Below, piece by piece: positions 52,341 to 61,957 of a stretch of 64,000 bases of DNA. The notes under the pieces were generated by a model that was not told where the DNA came from, made no database searches, and worked only from the letters and a program-made list of their open reading frames with translations. Position numbers and translations under genes: made by a program. Origin of the DNA: Bryobacteraceae bacterium. Its GTDB lineage: Bacteria; Acidobacteriota; Terriglobia; Bryobacterales; Bryobacteraceae. Numbering within the stretch: position 1 is the stretch's first letter; every line of letters starts with the position of its first letter. The stretch is taken from positions 56,998 to 120,997 of the forward strand of contig JAICJH010000011.1 in NCBI GenBank assembly GCA_025928545.1. The letters are read 5' to 3'.

Positions 52341-55197
52341 GCGCGGCGCGGAGGAAGCGCGCGGTGTGCGAGCCTTCGGCTCCGGAAATATCTTCCGGCG
52401 TGCCTTCGGCGACAATGCGGCCTCCGCCATCGCCGCCCTCGGGACCCAGATCAATCACCCAGTCCGCTGCCCGAATGACCTCGGCGTTGTGCTCGATCAC
52501 GAGCAGAGTTGCGCCGTGATCGATCAGCCGCTCGAAGACGGCGAGCAACTTTGAAATGTCGTCAAAATGAAGGCCGGTGGTCGGTTCATCGCAGATGAAA
52601 AGGGTGCCCTCGTTGGTTGCCTGCGCCAGATGCGAAGCCAGTTTTACACGCTGCGCTTCTCCGCCGGAAAGTGTGGTGGCCGACTGTCCCAGGCGCAGAT
52701 AGCCCAGGCCCGCTTCCTCCAGAAGCGCCAGTTTGGAGGCCAGGCGCGGGCTGTCGTGGAAGAACCGGATAGCCTCTGTGACCGATAGCTGAAGGACTTC
52801 GTGGACATTGAGGCCCTTATGTTTGATATCGAGGATGGCGCTCTTAAAACGGGTACCTTTGCAGTCGTCGCAGATCAGTTCCACATCCGCCAGGAACTGC
52901 ATTTCGACAGTCACGGTACCATCTCCCTGGCAGGTTTCGCAGCGGCCTCCGGGAACGTTGAAGGAAAAGTGCCCGGCAGTATAACCGCGCTTTTCGGCAT
53001 CCCGGGTGGCGGCGAAGATACCGCGAATGATATCGAAGGCCTTGATATAGGTCACCGGATTGGAGCGCGGCGTGCGGCCGATCGGGGTTTGATCGATCAT
53101 GACGACATCGCTGATCCGCGCGGCGCCTTCGACGCGGGTGCAGGTCATGCGGGGGGAATCTTCGTTATCGAGACCTTCCTCGCTGGTGTGAGTTTCGCCG
53201 GAGCCCGCGCTGTTGAGTTTGGCCTGGAGCGATTTGTAGATCACGTCGTGAACGAGCGTCGATTTGCCCGAGCCGGAAACTCCTGTCACGACTGTGAGCA
53301 GGCCCAGCGGGATGGAAACGTCGATGCCTTTGAGGTTGTGCATGCGGGCGCCAAAGAACTTGATGGAGCCCTTGGGAGTGATCCGGCGGCGGTGCTTCCG
53401 GTGCGAGACTTTCAGCTCGCCGCGAAGATAGCGTCCAGTCAGGGATTGGCTGGCGGGGGAGATCAGATGAGAGTAATCGCCTTTGAAGACGACCGTGCCA
53501 CCGTGCTCTCCCGCGTGGGGGCCGAGGTCGATGATGTAGTCGGCTGCTTTCATGACTTCGGGATCATGCTCCACCACCAGGATGGTGTTCCCGATATCGC
53601 GGAGTTCGAGCAGGATGTTGATGAGCCGCTCCGTATCCCGTGAGTGCAGGCCTATGGAAGGCTCATCGAGGACATAGCAGGCTCCGACCAGGCGGGAGCC
53701 GAGACAGGTGGCTAACTGGATTCTCTGGGCTTCACCTCCTGAGAGAGTGGCGGAAAGGCGGTCGAGAGTCAGATATTCGAGGCCAACGTCGTTGAGGAAT
53801 TTCAGGCGCTGGGCAATTTCGGTCAGGATTTTTCCCGCAATTCCGGCTTCTTCGGGAGTGAGTTTCAGGCCGTTGAAGAAGACCGCGGCCTGGGCGATGT
53901 TGAGGCGGCCGACGTCGGCAATCGTGAGGTCTTCAACCTTCACGTTGAGCGCTTCTTTGCGAAGGCGGGACCCCTGACAATCGGGACATTTCGTATAGCC
54001 CCGATAGCGGCTTAACAGAACGCGAACATGAACCTTGTATTTCTTCGTTTCGAGGTAGTTGAAATACTGGCGAATGCCGTCGAGTTTTGTTTTGCGATCG
54101 CCTTCCAGAATCAGATTCTGTTCGGTGACGGAAAGATCGCAGAAGGGCATGTCGAAACGAACCCGTCCGGCGGCTTTGTTTCGGAAGTCATCGAGCCATT
54201 CCTTGCCACTCGGTTTGCTCCAGGGCTCTATGGCGTCTTCATCGATGGAGAGCCCGCGATTGGGGACCACGAGATCGAGAGAGTAGTCGATTGTATTGCC
54301 GAAGCCCTGGCAGCGGGGGCAGGCTCCGGCAGGACTATTGAAGCTGAAGAGAATCGGCTCCGGCGGAGCGAATTCGATGTTGTCATACTTGCAGTGGAAG
54401 CGCTCGCTGAAGAGGAGCCTTTCGCCGGTGGCGACGTTCAGGAAGACGACATCGCCGGATTCGCGGTAGCAGGTTTCGACAGTATCGACCAGACGCTGGT
54501 GGAGATCGGGAGTGATCGAAATGCGGTCGGCCAGCACGTGGACGGGCTTGGTCCAGTCGATACCGAGCAAAGATTCGGGCGTGGAGAATTCGAAGTTCGC
54601 GCCGTTTTGCCAGAGCCGGTTAAAGCCGCGGGTGCGGAGTTCGTTGAGACGATCCTTCGGTACATGGATGTCGTCGTGTTTGATCGGGAAGAGGACGAGA
54701 AAACGCGTGCCGGCCGGTTGCGCGAGCATCTCGAGGGCTACCTGATCGACGGTATCCTTCTGGACCTGACGGCCGCAGACGGGGCAATACGTGCGTCCGG
54801 CGCGGGCCCAGAGAAGGCGCATGTAATCCCATATTTCGGTGGACGTGGCGACGGTGGAGCGCGGGTTCCGGGTGGTGTTCTTCTGGCGAATGGCAATGGC
54901 CGGGGCGATGCCATCGATCTCATCGACGGCGGGCTTTTCCATTCGTTCAAGAAACTGGCGGGCGTACGCCGACAGTGATTCGATATAGCGCCGCTGGCCT
55001 TCCGCGTAGATGGTGTCAAACGCCAGGGAGGACTTGCCCGAGCCAGAAACACCCGTCACCACCGTGAGGGAGTTCTGAGGGATGGCGACCGTGATGTTCT
55101 TCAGGTTATGGAGACGCGCGCCCTTGACGACGATGTCGCCAGAGGCGTCGCGCGGCGATTCCTCCGGGAGTGGCTCAGGTAGGGGCTTCGGCTTCAA
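52330..55197 (-). CDS. uvrA: Excinuclease ABC subunit UvrA
   Basis: A 955-residue DNA-damage sensor of nucleotide excision repair. It has two ABC ATPase modules. The first has Walker [15 protein letters not shown] (~48-61) and the insertion domain with zinc-finger cysteines ([17 protein letters not shown]). The second has [14 protein letters not shown], the Cys4 zinc-finger strings CETCQGDG and [12 protein letters not shown] signatures [12 protein letters not shown] and [12 protein letters not shown], and both Walker B sites. All motifs look intact. It ends 11 bases inside the convergent operon gene and stands alone. Its upstream region is shared with lpxC. Confidence 0.97.
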   Translation of the reverse strand: MKPKPLPEPLPEESPRDASGDIVVKGARLHNLKNITVAIPQNSLTVVTGVSGSGKSSLAFDTIYAEGQRRYIESLSAYARQFLERMEKPAVDEIDGIAPAIAIRQKNTTRNPRSTVATSTEIWDYMRLLWARAGRTYCPVCGRQVQKDTVDQVALEMLAQPAGTRFLVLFPIKHDDIHVPKDRLNELRTRGFNRLWQNGANFEFSTPESLLGIDWTKPVHVLADRISITPDLHQRLVDTVETCYRESGDVVFLNVATGERLLFSERFHCKYDNIEFAPPEPILFSFNSPAGACPRCQGFGNTIDYSLDLVVPNRGLSIDEDAIEPWSKPSGKEWLDDFRNKAAGRVRFDMPFCDLSVTEQNLILEGDRKTKLDGIRQYFNYLETKKYKVHVRVLLSRYRGYTKCPDCQGSRLRKEALNVKVEDLTIADVGRLNIAQAAVFFNGLKLTPEEAGIAGKILTEIAQRLKFLNDVGLEYLTLDRLSATLSGGEAQRIQLATCLGSRLVGACYVLDEPSIGLHSRDTERLINILLELRDIGNTILVVEHDPEVMKAADYIIDLGPHAGEHGGTVVFKGDYSHLISPASQSLTGRYLRGELKVSHRKHRRRITPKGSIKFFGARMHNLKGIDVSIPLGLLTVVTGVSGSGKSTLVHDVIYKSLQAKLNSAGSGETHTSEEGLDNEDSPRMTCTRVEGAARISDVVMIDQTPIGRTPRSNPVTYIKAFDIIRGIFAATRDAEKRGYTAGHFSFNVPGGRCETCQGDGTVTVEMQFLADVELICDDCKGTRFKSAILDIKHKGLNVHEVLQLSVTEAIRFFHDSPRLASKLALLEEAGLGYLRLGQSATTLSGGEAQRVKLASHLAQATNEGTLFICDEPTTGLHFDDISKLLAVFERLIDHGATLLVIEHNAEVIRAADWVIDLGPEGGDGGGRIVAEGTPEDISGAEGSHTARFLRAAPTP

Positions 55198-55384
55198 AGT
55201 GGAGGGGAAACTTCATTTTAGCTTAGTATCGGGTTGGGTAAACCGGCGTGCCAATTCGGGCGACGCGCCAAGTGATGCAGGATCGATACATATTGTGTCT
55301 GTTCAGCCACGCAACTGTAGCGCTTAGTCTTTGCGTATCAAATATTTACGACTTTCCCTGTGGACACGGGTTAGCATAAAGTGA

Positions 55385-56272
55385 GTGCAATTCGAAACGA
55401 CGATTGAGCGACCTGTGGAAGTGAGTGGAGTCGGTCTCCACACCGGAGTGCCGGTTAAACTCCGGATGGTGCCGGCACCGGCCGGAACGGGAATCGTATT
55501 TCGCTGCACGCACCTCGATCATTTTCCAATTGCCGCCAGCTGGAAACATGTGGAACGTGTGAGCTACGCCACAAGCCTGATGCGGCAGGGTGTTCTGATC
55601 TCCACGACCGAGCATCTGCTGAGCACCTTGTACAGTTTCGGGATCGACAACCTCTGGCTGGAAATCGACAATCTGGAAGTACCGATTCTGGACGGCAGCG
55701 GTAAGCCGTTTGTCGATCTGCTGCGCGCTGCGGGAGTGCGCGAGTTGCGCCGCAAGCGCCGCTATCTTCGGATTCGCAGGCCGGTGATGGTGGAAGACGG
55801 GAAGAAGCGGATTTCGATTCTGCCGGATAATGCGTTCCGGCTGACGTGCGATATCGATTTTTCGGAGCCGATCGGCAAGCAATCGATTGAGATGGAAGTG
55901 ACTGCGGAGAACTACGCGCGCGAGCTTTCGCCGGCGCGCACGTTCGGGTTCGAACACGAGCTGGCGCAGCTTCGCGAGATGGGGCTGATTCGGGGCGCAT
56001 CGCTTGAGAATGCGGTCTGTTTTACGGCGCAGGGTGTTATGAATCCGGAAGGGCTGCGATTTCCGGATGAGTGCTGTCGGCACAAGGCGCTGGATCTGAT
56101 TGGCGATCTCGCGCTGATCGGCAGGCCTCTGCTGGGAAATGTGATCGCGGAACGCGCCGGACACAAATTACACACGGCACTTGTGGCGAAGGTCATGTCG
56201 GATCCGTCGCTTTACGAGATTGTGACTTTTGACGAACTGGCTTACCGCGTGGCCGAAGCCGTTCTGGCTTAG
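55385..56272 (+). CDS. lpxC: UDP-3-O-acyl-N-acetylglucosamine deacetylase
   Basis: Zinc hydrolase of lipid A synthesis, the first committed step, which shows the organism makes a lipid A-based outer membrane. Duplicated alpha/beta domains carry GVGLHTGVPVKLRM, the zinc His in TTEHLLSTLYSFG (~residue 77) and the second pair HKALDLIGDLAL (His and Asp), plus the C-terminal GHKLHTALVAKV. GTG start, 295 residues, typical length. A small basic gene follows 7 bases on. Confidence 0.95.
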   Translation: MQFETTIERPVEVSGVGLHTGVPVKLRMVPAPAGTGIVFRCTHLDHFPIAASWKHVERVSYATSLMRQGVLISTTEHLLSTLYSFGIDNLWLEIDNLEVPILDGSGKPFVDLLRAAGVRELRRKRRYLRIRRPVMVEDGKKRISILPDNAFRLTCDIDFSEPIGKQSIEMEVTAENYARELSPARTFGFEHELAQLREMGLIRGASLENAVCFTAQGVMNPEGLRFPDECCRHKALDLIGDLALIGRPLLGNVIAERAGHKLHTALVAKVMSDPSLYEIVTFDELAYRVAEAVLA

Positions 56273-56279
56273 ACCTCCG

Positions 56280-56435
56280 ATGGCCAAGCGCAAAACGAAA
56301 CGGTTCAGCGCCGAGAAGGAAGTCAAGGCAATCGCACGGGAGCGGGTGGGGTCCGTGAAGCCTGGGCAGGTAATTATCCCGAAAAGCGCGCGGAAACCGA
56401 AATATCCCGTTCAGGAAGACTCCGGCTCGGAATAG
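56280..56435 (+). CDS. Small basic protein downstream of lpxC
   Basis: A 51-residue protein (ATG at 56280, 7 bases after the lpxC stop). It starts AKRKTKRFSAEKEVKAIARE and continues VGSVKPGQVIIPKSARKPKY, ending in an acidic tail QEDSGSE. It has no homology I can name. The strong positive charge suggests a nucleic-acid or ribosome-associated role, but this is inference. Translation is plausible from position. Confidence 0.55.
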   Translation: MAKRKTKRFSAEKEVKAIARERVGSVKPGQVIIPKSARKPKYPVQEDSGSE

Positions 56436-56453
56436 TTTTCCGGGTACTGGTAG

Positions 56454-56481
56454 TTTACAGGTAATTCTGGCGGGATAAGAT
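56454..56481 (+). promoter_or_regulatory. Promoter candidate for the OmpA-like lipoprotein
   Basis: TTTACA (56454-56459), 16-base spacer, TAAGAT (56476-56481). About 130 bases before the ATG at 56613. A weak-consensus match only. Confidence 0.32.
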
Positions 56482-56612
56482 TCCCGGTTAAAGCCTGTGT
56501 TCACGAGGGTAAAGCTTGCGCCGGCTGCGGATTCATTGAATAAAGCCTTTGGCGGCGTATTTCCGCACGTTGGCTCCCCGATTGCTATTGGAGCGGTCGA
56601 GGTGCTTTTCCA

Positions 56613-57365
56613 ATGAAGTCTTTATCGATCTTTTGTATAGGCGCGATGATGCTCGCCGCCAGTGGCTGCGCCACCAAGAATTATGTCCGCAAGAGCATTG
56701 ATCCGGTGAATGGCAAGCTGGACGCACAGGGTCAGACGCTCGCGCAAACGTCCCAATCTCTTCAGAAGACTCAGCAGACATTAGAAGCTGACGAAACTGT
56801 ATTGAGTGCGACCAAAGAAACCGCCACATCGGCAGACGCCCGCGCCGGCGATGCGATCAACCGCGCTACGGAAGCGACGGCTAAAGCGACCGACGCCGCA
56901 GGCAAAGCCGATCAGGCAACAGCCCGGGCCAACCAGGTGGGACAGAATCTGGACAGCCTGAAGAGTCAGGTTGCGAACCTCGACGACTATAAAAAGGTAT
57001 CGGAAGCCACTGTGAACTTCAAGTTCGGCAGCGACAAGCTGGATGCCGACGGCAAACAGCAGCTGGACCAGATGGCCGCAACGGGCAATACTTTTAAGCG
57101 CTACTTCATCGCGGTGGAAGGCTTCACAGACCGCGTCGGCAGTGAAGAATATAACCGCGCGCTGAGCAAGAGACGGGCGGATGCAGTGGTTGCATATCTT
57201 GTGACCCAGCACAATATCCCTGTATATCGAATCCAGATGATCGGTCTCGGCGAAGATAAGCCGGTTGACGAAGGCAAAGACAAGACTGCACGGGCCAAGA
57301 ACCGGCGTGTCGAAGTCAGCGTGTACAGTGCGGATGCGACGTCGAATCCGATGGCGCGTAATTAA
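56613..57365 (+). CDS. OmpA/Pal-like peptidoglycan-binding lipoprotein
   Basis: A 250-residue lipoprotein with signal peptide and lipobox LAASGC (Cys19). The middle (~25-125) is a long Ala/Gln/Thr-rich coiled coil, like Lpp-type spacers. The C-terminal domain (~130-245) is an OmpA domain with TVNFKFGSDKLDADGKQQLD, EGFTDRVGSEEYNRALSKRR and GLGEDKPVDEGKDKTARAKN and NRRVEVSVY, the usual peptidoglycan-binding sites. It anchors the outer membrane to the wall. A coiled-coil spacer in front makes it unlike the short Pal. Confidence 0.9.
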   Translation: MKSLSIFCIGAMMLAASGCATKNYVRKSIDPVNGKLDAQGQTLAQTSQSLQKTQQTLEADETVLSATKETATSADARAGDAINRATEATAKATDAAGKADQATARANQVGQNLDSLKSQVANLDDYKKVSEATVNFKFGSDKLDADGKQQLDQMAATGNTFKRYFIAVEGFTDRVGSEEYNRALSKRRADAVVAYLVTQHNIPVYRIQMIGLGEDKPVDEGKDKTARAKNRRVEVSVYSADATSNPMARN

Positions 57366-57603
57366 GTTGTTTCGTTGATTCCGGCGTCCACGTGAAGAAC
57401 CACTTGCTTACGCGCGTGGCTCAGAATGGGCTGGCGGCTCGAAATGGGCGCATGGCTCAGAAGTGGACGCCGGAAGGCCGGAAGTGGACGGTGGAAGCAC
57501 CAATTGCTTACGCGTAGGGATTGGTTTCGGCGAACAGTCCCGGGCGCGCGGGTTTCCTCCGACAAAAGCCGCGTAGCCTGAAGACTATCCCGCCGTAGCA
57601 AAC
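57366..57603. repeat. Degenerate intergenic direct repeats
   Basis: Exact 11-mers TTGCTTACGCG occur at 57404-57414 and 57504-57514, exactly 100 bases apart. Between them are three degenerate copies of a GGCTCAGAATGGG unit (57418, 57438 and 57453 areas). They may be decayed dispersed repeats. No gene is seen in this part of the gap. Confidence 0.45.
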
Positions 57604-57638
57604 AGAGGGACCGAGTCGCAGAACGATTCGGTCCCTCT
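57604..57638. terminator. Strong intergenic hairpin
   Basis: Perfect arms AGAGGGACCGA (57604-57614) and TCGGTCCCTCT (57628-57638), loop of 13 bases. No U-tract follows, so it may be a terminator for the OmpA-like gene or another structured element before the CheY-like gene. Confidence 0.5.
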
Positions 57639-57703
57639 CGCTGCGTTTATGCAACTCCTCTGTTACGATTGATTTTCACGATTGTATTCCGAATCACAGA
57701 CGC

Positions 57704-58108
57704 ATGGACAAACCATATATTCTGATAGCCGAAGACAACTCCGGGGACGTATCCCTGCTCCGGATGGCGCTGGCCGAGGAGGGCGTCACTCATGACATCA
57801 TCGTGAAGACGGACGGGGAGTACGCGATGGATTTCCTCACGGAGGTCGAGGAAGACGGGATCGGGCATCCGGCGCTGGCGATTCTGGATTTGAATTTGCC
57901 GAAGGTCAGCGGCCGCGAGGTACTGGAGAGAATCCGTAAAGCCGAGGGTTACGGGCAGATTCCGGTGGTGATGTTCAGCTCTTCGGATTCGGAGCGGGAC
58001 CGCAAGGATGCGATGGATCTGGGGGCGACGCACCATGTTCGCAAGCCATCCAATCTGGACGATTTTTTGCAGGTGGGAAAGCTGCTGAAAAGTCTGCTCG
58101 GTGCGTAA
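57704..58108 (+). CDS. Single-domain response regulator, CheY/Rcp1-like
   Basis: A 134-residue receiver domain with acidic pocket AEDNSGDV (~9-16), phospho-accepting Asp in AILDLNLPK (~residue 63), the conserved Ser/Thr in VMFSSSDSE and Lys in VRKPSNLDDF. No output domain. The spacing of the EDN and LDLNLPK motifs resembles the Rcp1 group that partners phytochrome-type kinases, but no kinase is next to it. Its role is unknown. Confidence 0.9.
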   Translation: MDKPYILIAEDNSGDVSLLRMALAEEGVTHDIIVKTDGEYAMDFLTEVEEDGIGHPALAILDLNLPKVSGREVLERIRKAEGYGQIPVVMFSSSDSERDRKDAMDLGATHHVRKPSNLDDFLQVGKLLKSLLGA

Positions 58109-58177
58109 AGGAGCGGTCAAAACACATCGGGCGATATACTGAGGGTTCTCAGAAGGAACCGTGCATAACGGCCATAG

Positions 58178-59146
<969 letters not shown>

Positions 59147-59231
59147 GAAAAACGCCGATTCAGCACGCAGATGAGCCGATAAGAACAGAACGGGATTGTT
59201 TCCCGGTCGCATAGCTGCTAAAACATATTAG

Positions 59232-59246
59232 AGGAGAATTGTTATC
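59232..59246 (+). promoter_or_regulatory. Ribosome-binding site with a probable ATC start codon
   Basis: AGGAG (59232-59236), then 7 bases to ATC at 59244. Between an in-frame TAG (59229) and the first GTG (59259) there is no ATG, GTG or TTG, only ATT at 59238 and ATC at 59244. ATC gives the family-typical opening VRFCVLASGSAG. Confidence 0.5.
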
Positions 59247-60041
59247 GTCAGATTTTGCGTGCTGGCCAGTGGCAGTGCGGGAAATGCGGCGTTTCTCTCT
59301 ACATCGAAGACACGGGTCCTGATCGATGCGGGGTTGAGCGTGAGGGAACTGACGCGCCGTCTGGCGGAAATCGGCGAGAAGCCGGAAGACCTGGACGCGG
59401 TGCTCATCACGCACGAACATTCGGATCATATTGCAGGGCTGCCGCGACTGGTTCGCTCGCGGGCAAAGAAAAAAAAGCCGGTGGCGGTTTTCGTCTCGCG
59501 GTTAACCGCTCCGATGATCGACTGGGAGGCTACGGAGGATAATCCTCAGCCGCCGGTGGAACATTTTCAGGCTGGTTCAGACTGGACGGTCGGCGATATT
59601 AAGGTGCAGAGTTTCGGAATTCCGCACGATGCCGAAGATCCTGTCGGTTTTTGTCTGGAAGCTGAAGGTGTCAAGGTCGGCATCGCAACCGACCTGGGGT
59701 ATGTGCCGGATTCAATCAAGTATCATCTGCGGGGCGTTCATTTTCTGCTGTTCGAATCGAATCATGCGATCGAGATGCTGAAGGTGGGGCCGTATCCGTG
59801 GAGCGTGAAGCAGCGTGTAATGAGCCGGAAGGGACACCTTTCGAACGACACGACCTGCGACTACATCGAGAACGATCTCGACAGCGGAGTTCAGGCGCTG
59901 ATTCTGGGGCACCTGAGCGAACAGAATAATCATCCGGTGATTGTGCGGCAGGGCGCGGAACATTCGTTGTTACGCCGGGGTATCGCGCCACGACTTGTTA
60001 TCGCGGAACAGAAAATGCAAACTGAGGTCTTTACGTATTGA
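59244..60041 (+). CDS. MBL-fold metallo-hydrolase, YycJ/WalJ-like
   Basis: A 265-residue metallo-beta-lactamase-fold hydrolase of the YycJ group. The zinc site is THEHSDHIAGLPRL (~residues 56-69), with further ligands in FGIPHDAEDPVG, FESNHAIEML and ILGHLSEQNNHP. The start is read at ATC (see the separate entry); GTG at 59259 would remove the first beta strand. YycJ proteins are linked to cell wall regulation or DNA repair in Firmicutes, but the function here is unknown. Its stop overlaps the purB start by 4 bases (TTGA). Confidence 0.86.
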   Translation: MVRFCVLASGSAGNAAFLSTSKTRVLIDAGLSVRELTRRLAEIGEKPEDLDAVLITHEHSDHIAGLPRLVRSRAKKKKPVAVFVSRLTAPMIDWEATEDNPQPPVEHFQAGSDWTVGDIKVQSFGIPHDAEDPVGFCLEAEGVKVGIATDLGYVPDSIKYHLRGVHFLLFESNHAIEMLKVGPYPWSVKQRVMSRKGHLSNDTTCDYIENDLDSGVQALILGHLSEQNNHPVIVRQGAEHSLLRRGIAPRLVIAEQKMQTEVFTY

Positions 60042-61351
60042 TTCCCCGTTATACACGCCCGGAAATGGGCGCCGTCTGGAGCGATCGAAACAAATTTCAG
60101 CAGTGGCTTGAGGTGGAACTGGCGGCGTCGGAAACGCTGGCCGGGCTGGGGACCGTTCCCGCCGCCGATGCCGCGCTGCTGCGGAAACACGCCGGTTTCG
60201 ATGTGGGCCGCATCGATGAAATTGAGAAGGTCACGCGGCACGACGTGATTGCGTTCACGACGGCGGTGGCCGAATCGATGGCGGCGGCCGGACATCCGGA
60301 AGCGTCGCGGTGGTTTCATTATGGGCTGACGTCGACGGACGTGGTGGATACCGCGCAGGCGCTGCAGTTGCGGCAGGCGGCGAAGATTCTGAGAGCGGAT
60401 CTGGAAAAGCTGCGGGAAGTGCTGAAGCGGCGCGCGTTCGAGTTCAAACATACCGTGCAGATCGGAAGGACGCACGGTGTGCATGCGGAGCCGGTGACGT
60501 TCGGGATGAAGCTGGCGCTCTGGTACGGCGAAGCGGGCCGCGACCTGAAACGTCTGGATGCGGCGGCGGAGGATTTGCGGGTTGGCAAACTGTCTGGCGC
60601 GGTGGGGACGTTCGCACATATCGGACCGGAGGTGGAAGCGGCGATCTGTGCGCGGCTGGAACTGGAACCGGCGCCGGTGGCGACGCAGGTAGTGCAGCGC
60701 GACAGACACGCTCATTTTGTGGCGGTGCTGGCGACGACGGCGGCCTTGTGCGAGAAGATTGCGCTCGAAGTGCGACATCTGCAGAGAACGGAAGTGCGGG
60801 AGGCGGAGGAATTTTTCGCGCGCGGGCAAAAGGGATCTTCGGCGATGCCGCACAAGCGAAATCCGGTGACCTGTGAGCAGATCTGCGGACTTGCGCGGGT
60901 AGTGCGTTCGAATGCCCAGTCGGCGTTTGAAGATATCGCGCTGTGGCATGAACGGGATATTTCGCATTCGTCGGTGGAGCGGGTTATTCTGCCGGATTCG
61001 ACGATTTTGACGGATTATCTGCTGGAAAAGACGACAAATCTTGTCGATAAGATGTTTGTCTATCCGGAGCGCATGCGCCGGAACCTGGAGATGACGAAGG
61101 GTCTGGTGTTTTCCGGGCAGTTACTGCTGGATTTGGCATCGGCGGGAATGCTTCGCGAGCAGGCTTACGCGATTGTGCAGAAACACGCGATGGAAGCCTG
61201 GGAAAATGAAGGAGATTTCCGGAAAGTGATTGAGGGAGATCCGGAAATTGCGAAGCTGGTCAGCCGGGAGAAACTGGCGGAAACGTTTTCGGTGGAACGG
61301 CAACTGCGGAACGTGGATGCGATTTTCTCGCGCGTTTTCCCCGCTGAGTGA
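60038..61351 (+). CDS. purB: Adenylosuccinate lyase
   Basis: Cleaves adenylosuccinate and SAICAR in purine synthesis. It has a TTG start that overlaps the previous stop. The protein is 437 residues of the fumarase/aspartase superfamily: N-terminal RYTRPEMGAVWSDRNKFQQW, catalytic His region HYGLTSTDVVDTAQA, GRTHGVHAEPVTFGMKL and the superfamily signature GSSAMPHKRNPV (~265-276). All key residues are present. Length fits the bacterial form. Confidence 0.95.
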   Translation: MIPRYTRPEMGAVWSDRNKFQQWLEVELAASETLAGLGTVPAADAALLRKHAGFDVGRIDEIEKVTRHDVIAFTTAVAESMAAAGHPEASRWFHYGLTSTDVVDTAQALQLRQAAKILRADLEKLREVLKRRAFEFKHTVQIGRTHGVHAEPVTFGMKLALWYGEAGRDLKRLDAAAEDLRVGKLSGAVGTFAHIGPEVEAAICARLELEPAPVATQVVQRDRHAHFVAVLATTAALCEKIALEVRHLQRTEVREAEEFFARGQKGSSAMPHKRNPVTCEQICGLARVVRSNAQSAFEDIALWHERDISHSSVERVILPDSTILTDYLLEKTTNLVDKMFVYPERMRRNLEMTKGLVFSGQLLLDLASAGMLREQAYAIVQKHAMEAWENEGDFRKVIEGDPEIAKLVSREKLAETFSVERQLRNVDAIFSRVFPAE

Positions 61352-61565
61352 GCGTCGACCGGCAACGAGCCGTTGTGGCATTGGGCGATCCCATCAAGAG
61401 ATGTATCTTAGAGAACTCGCGATACCGCTGCCGCTTCCGACTGTCGATGATTGCTTCAGGACTGGGGAAGCAGCAGAACGCTGCGAAGATCGCCGTTGAC
61501 TGGATAGGGGCTTATAAGAAGTGCGCTGGTGATGATACTTCGCGCTAGTGTATTCTCGTGGATGA
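61352..61565. other. Intergenic region, nothing recognised
   Basis: About 210 bases after purB. Short open frames lack ribosome-binding sites. No hairpin with a U-tract was found. Confidence 0.3.
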
Positions 61566-61928
61566 ATGGAGTGGCGACGAATCATTTGCGCTTTTATGGT
61601 GCTGCTCTTCGCGGCGGAGGCTGTCATGCCGCTTGCGGCGGCCGTCTCGCCGGGCGCCATGCAATGTTGCCGGAGAATCCACGGCAAGAAGGCGTGCTGT
61701 CCTCAATCACATAGTCAGTCGACAGGCGTCGCTTTTACCGACGCGCGTGGCTGCGCCAACGATTGCGCTGGGGTCGCTCCTGGGTTGTCATCCCTGATTG
61801 TACTGTCGGGGCTGATGCTAATGGCCCTGTACATGGGCCTCACAGCTATCTCCCCGGAACCGTTCCCCTTCGTTTCAGCCTTCATTTCATCGAATTCTTT
61901 CCAACGACCCCCTCCTGCCGTCAGTTGA
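61566..61928 (+). CDS. Small Cys-rich membrane protein
   Basis: A 120-residue protein with a signal-like hydrophobic start (ICAFMVLLFAAEAVMPLAAA), a Cys-rich loop CCRRIHGKKACCPQSHSQS (two CC pairs, a His) followed by CANDC, and a second transmembrane helix (SSLIVLSGLMLMALYMGL). The loop could bind metal, such as copper or zinc. It ends 29 bases before the TonB receptor, so it may be its operon partner and point to a metal or metallophore role. No known family is recognised. Confidence 0.6.
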   Translation: MEWRRIICAFMVLLFAAEAVMPLAAAVSPGAMQCCRRIHGKKACCPQSHSQSTGVAFTDARGCANDCAGVAPGLSSLIVLSGLMLMALYMGLTAISPEPFPFVSAFISSNSFQRPPPAVS

Positions 61929-61957
61929 ACTTTCGCTGATTTCAGGAGAGGATATCG

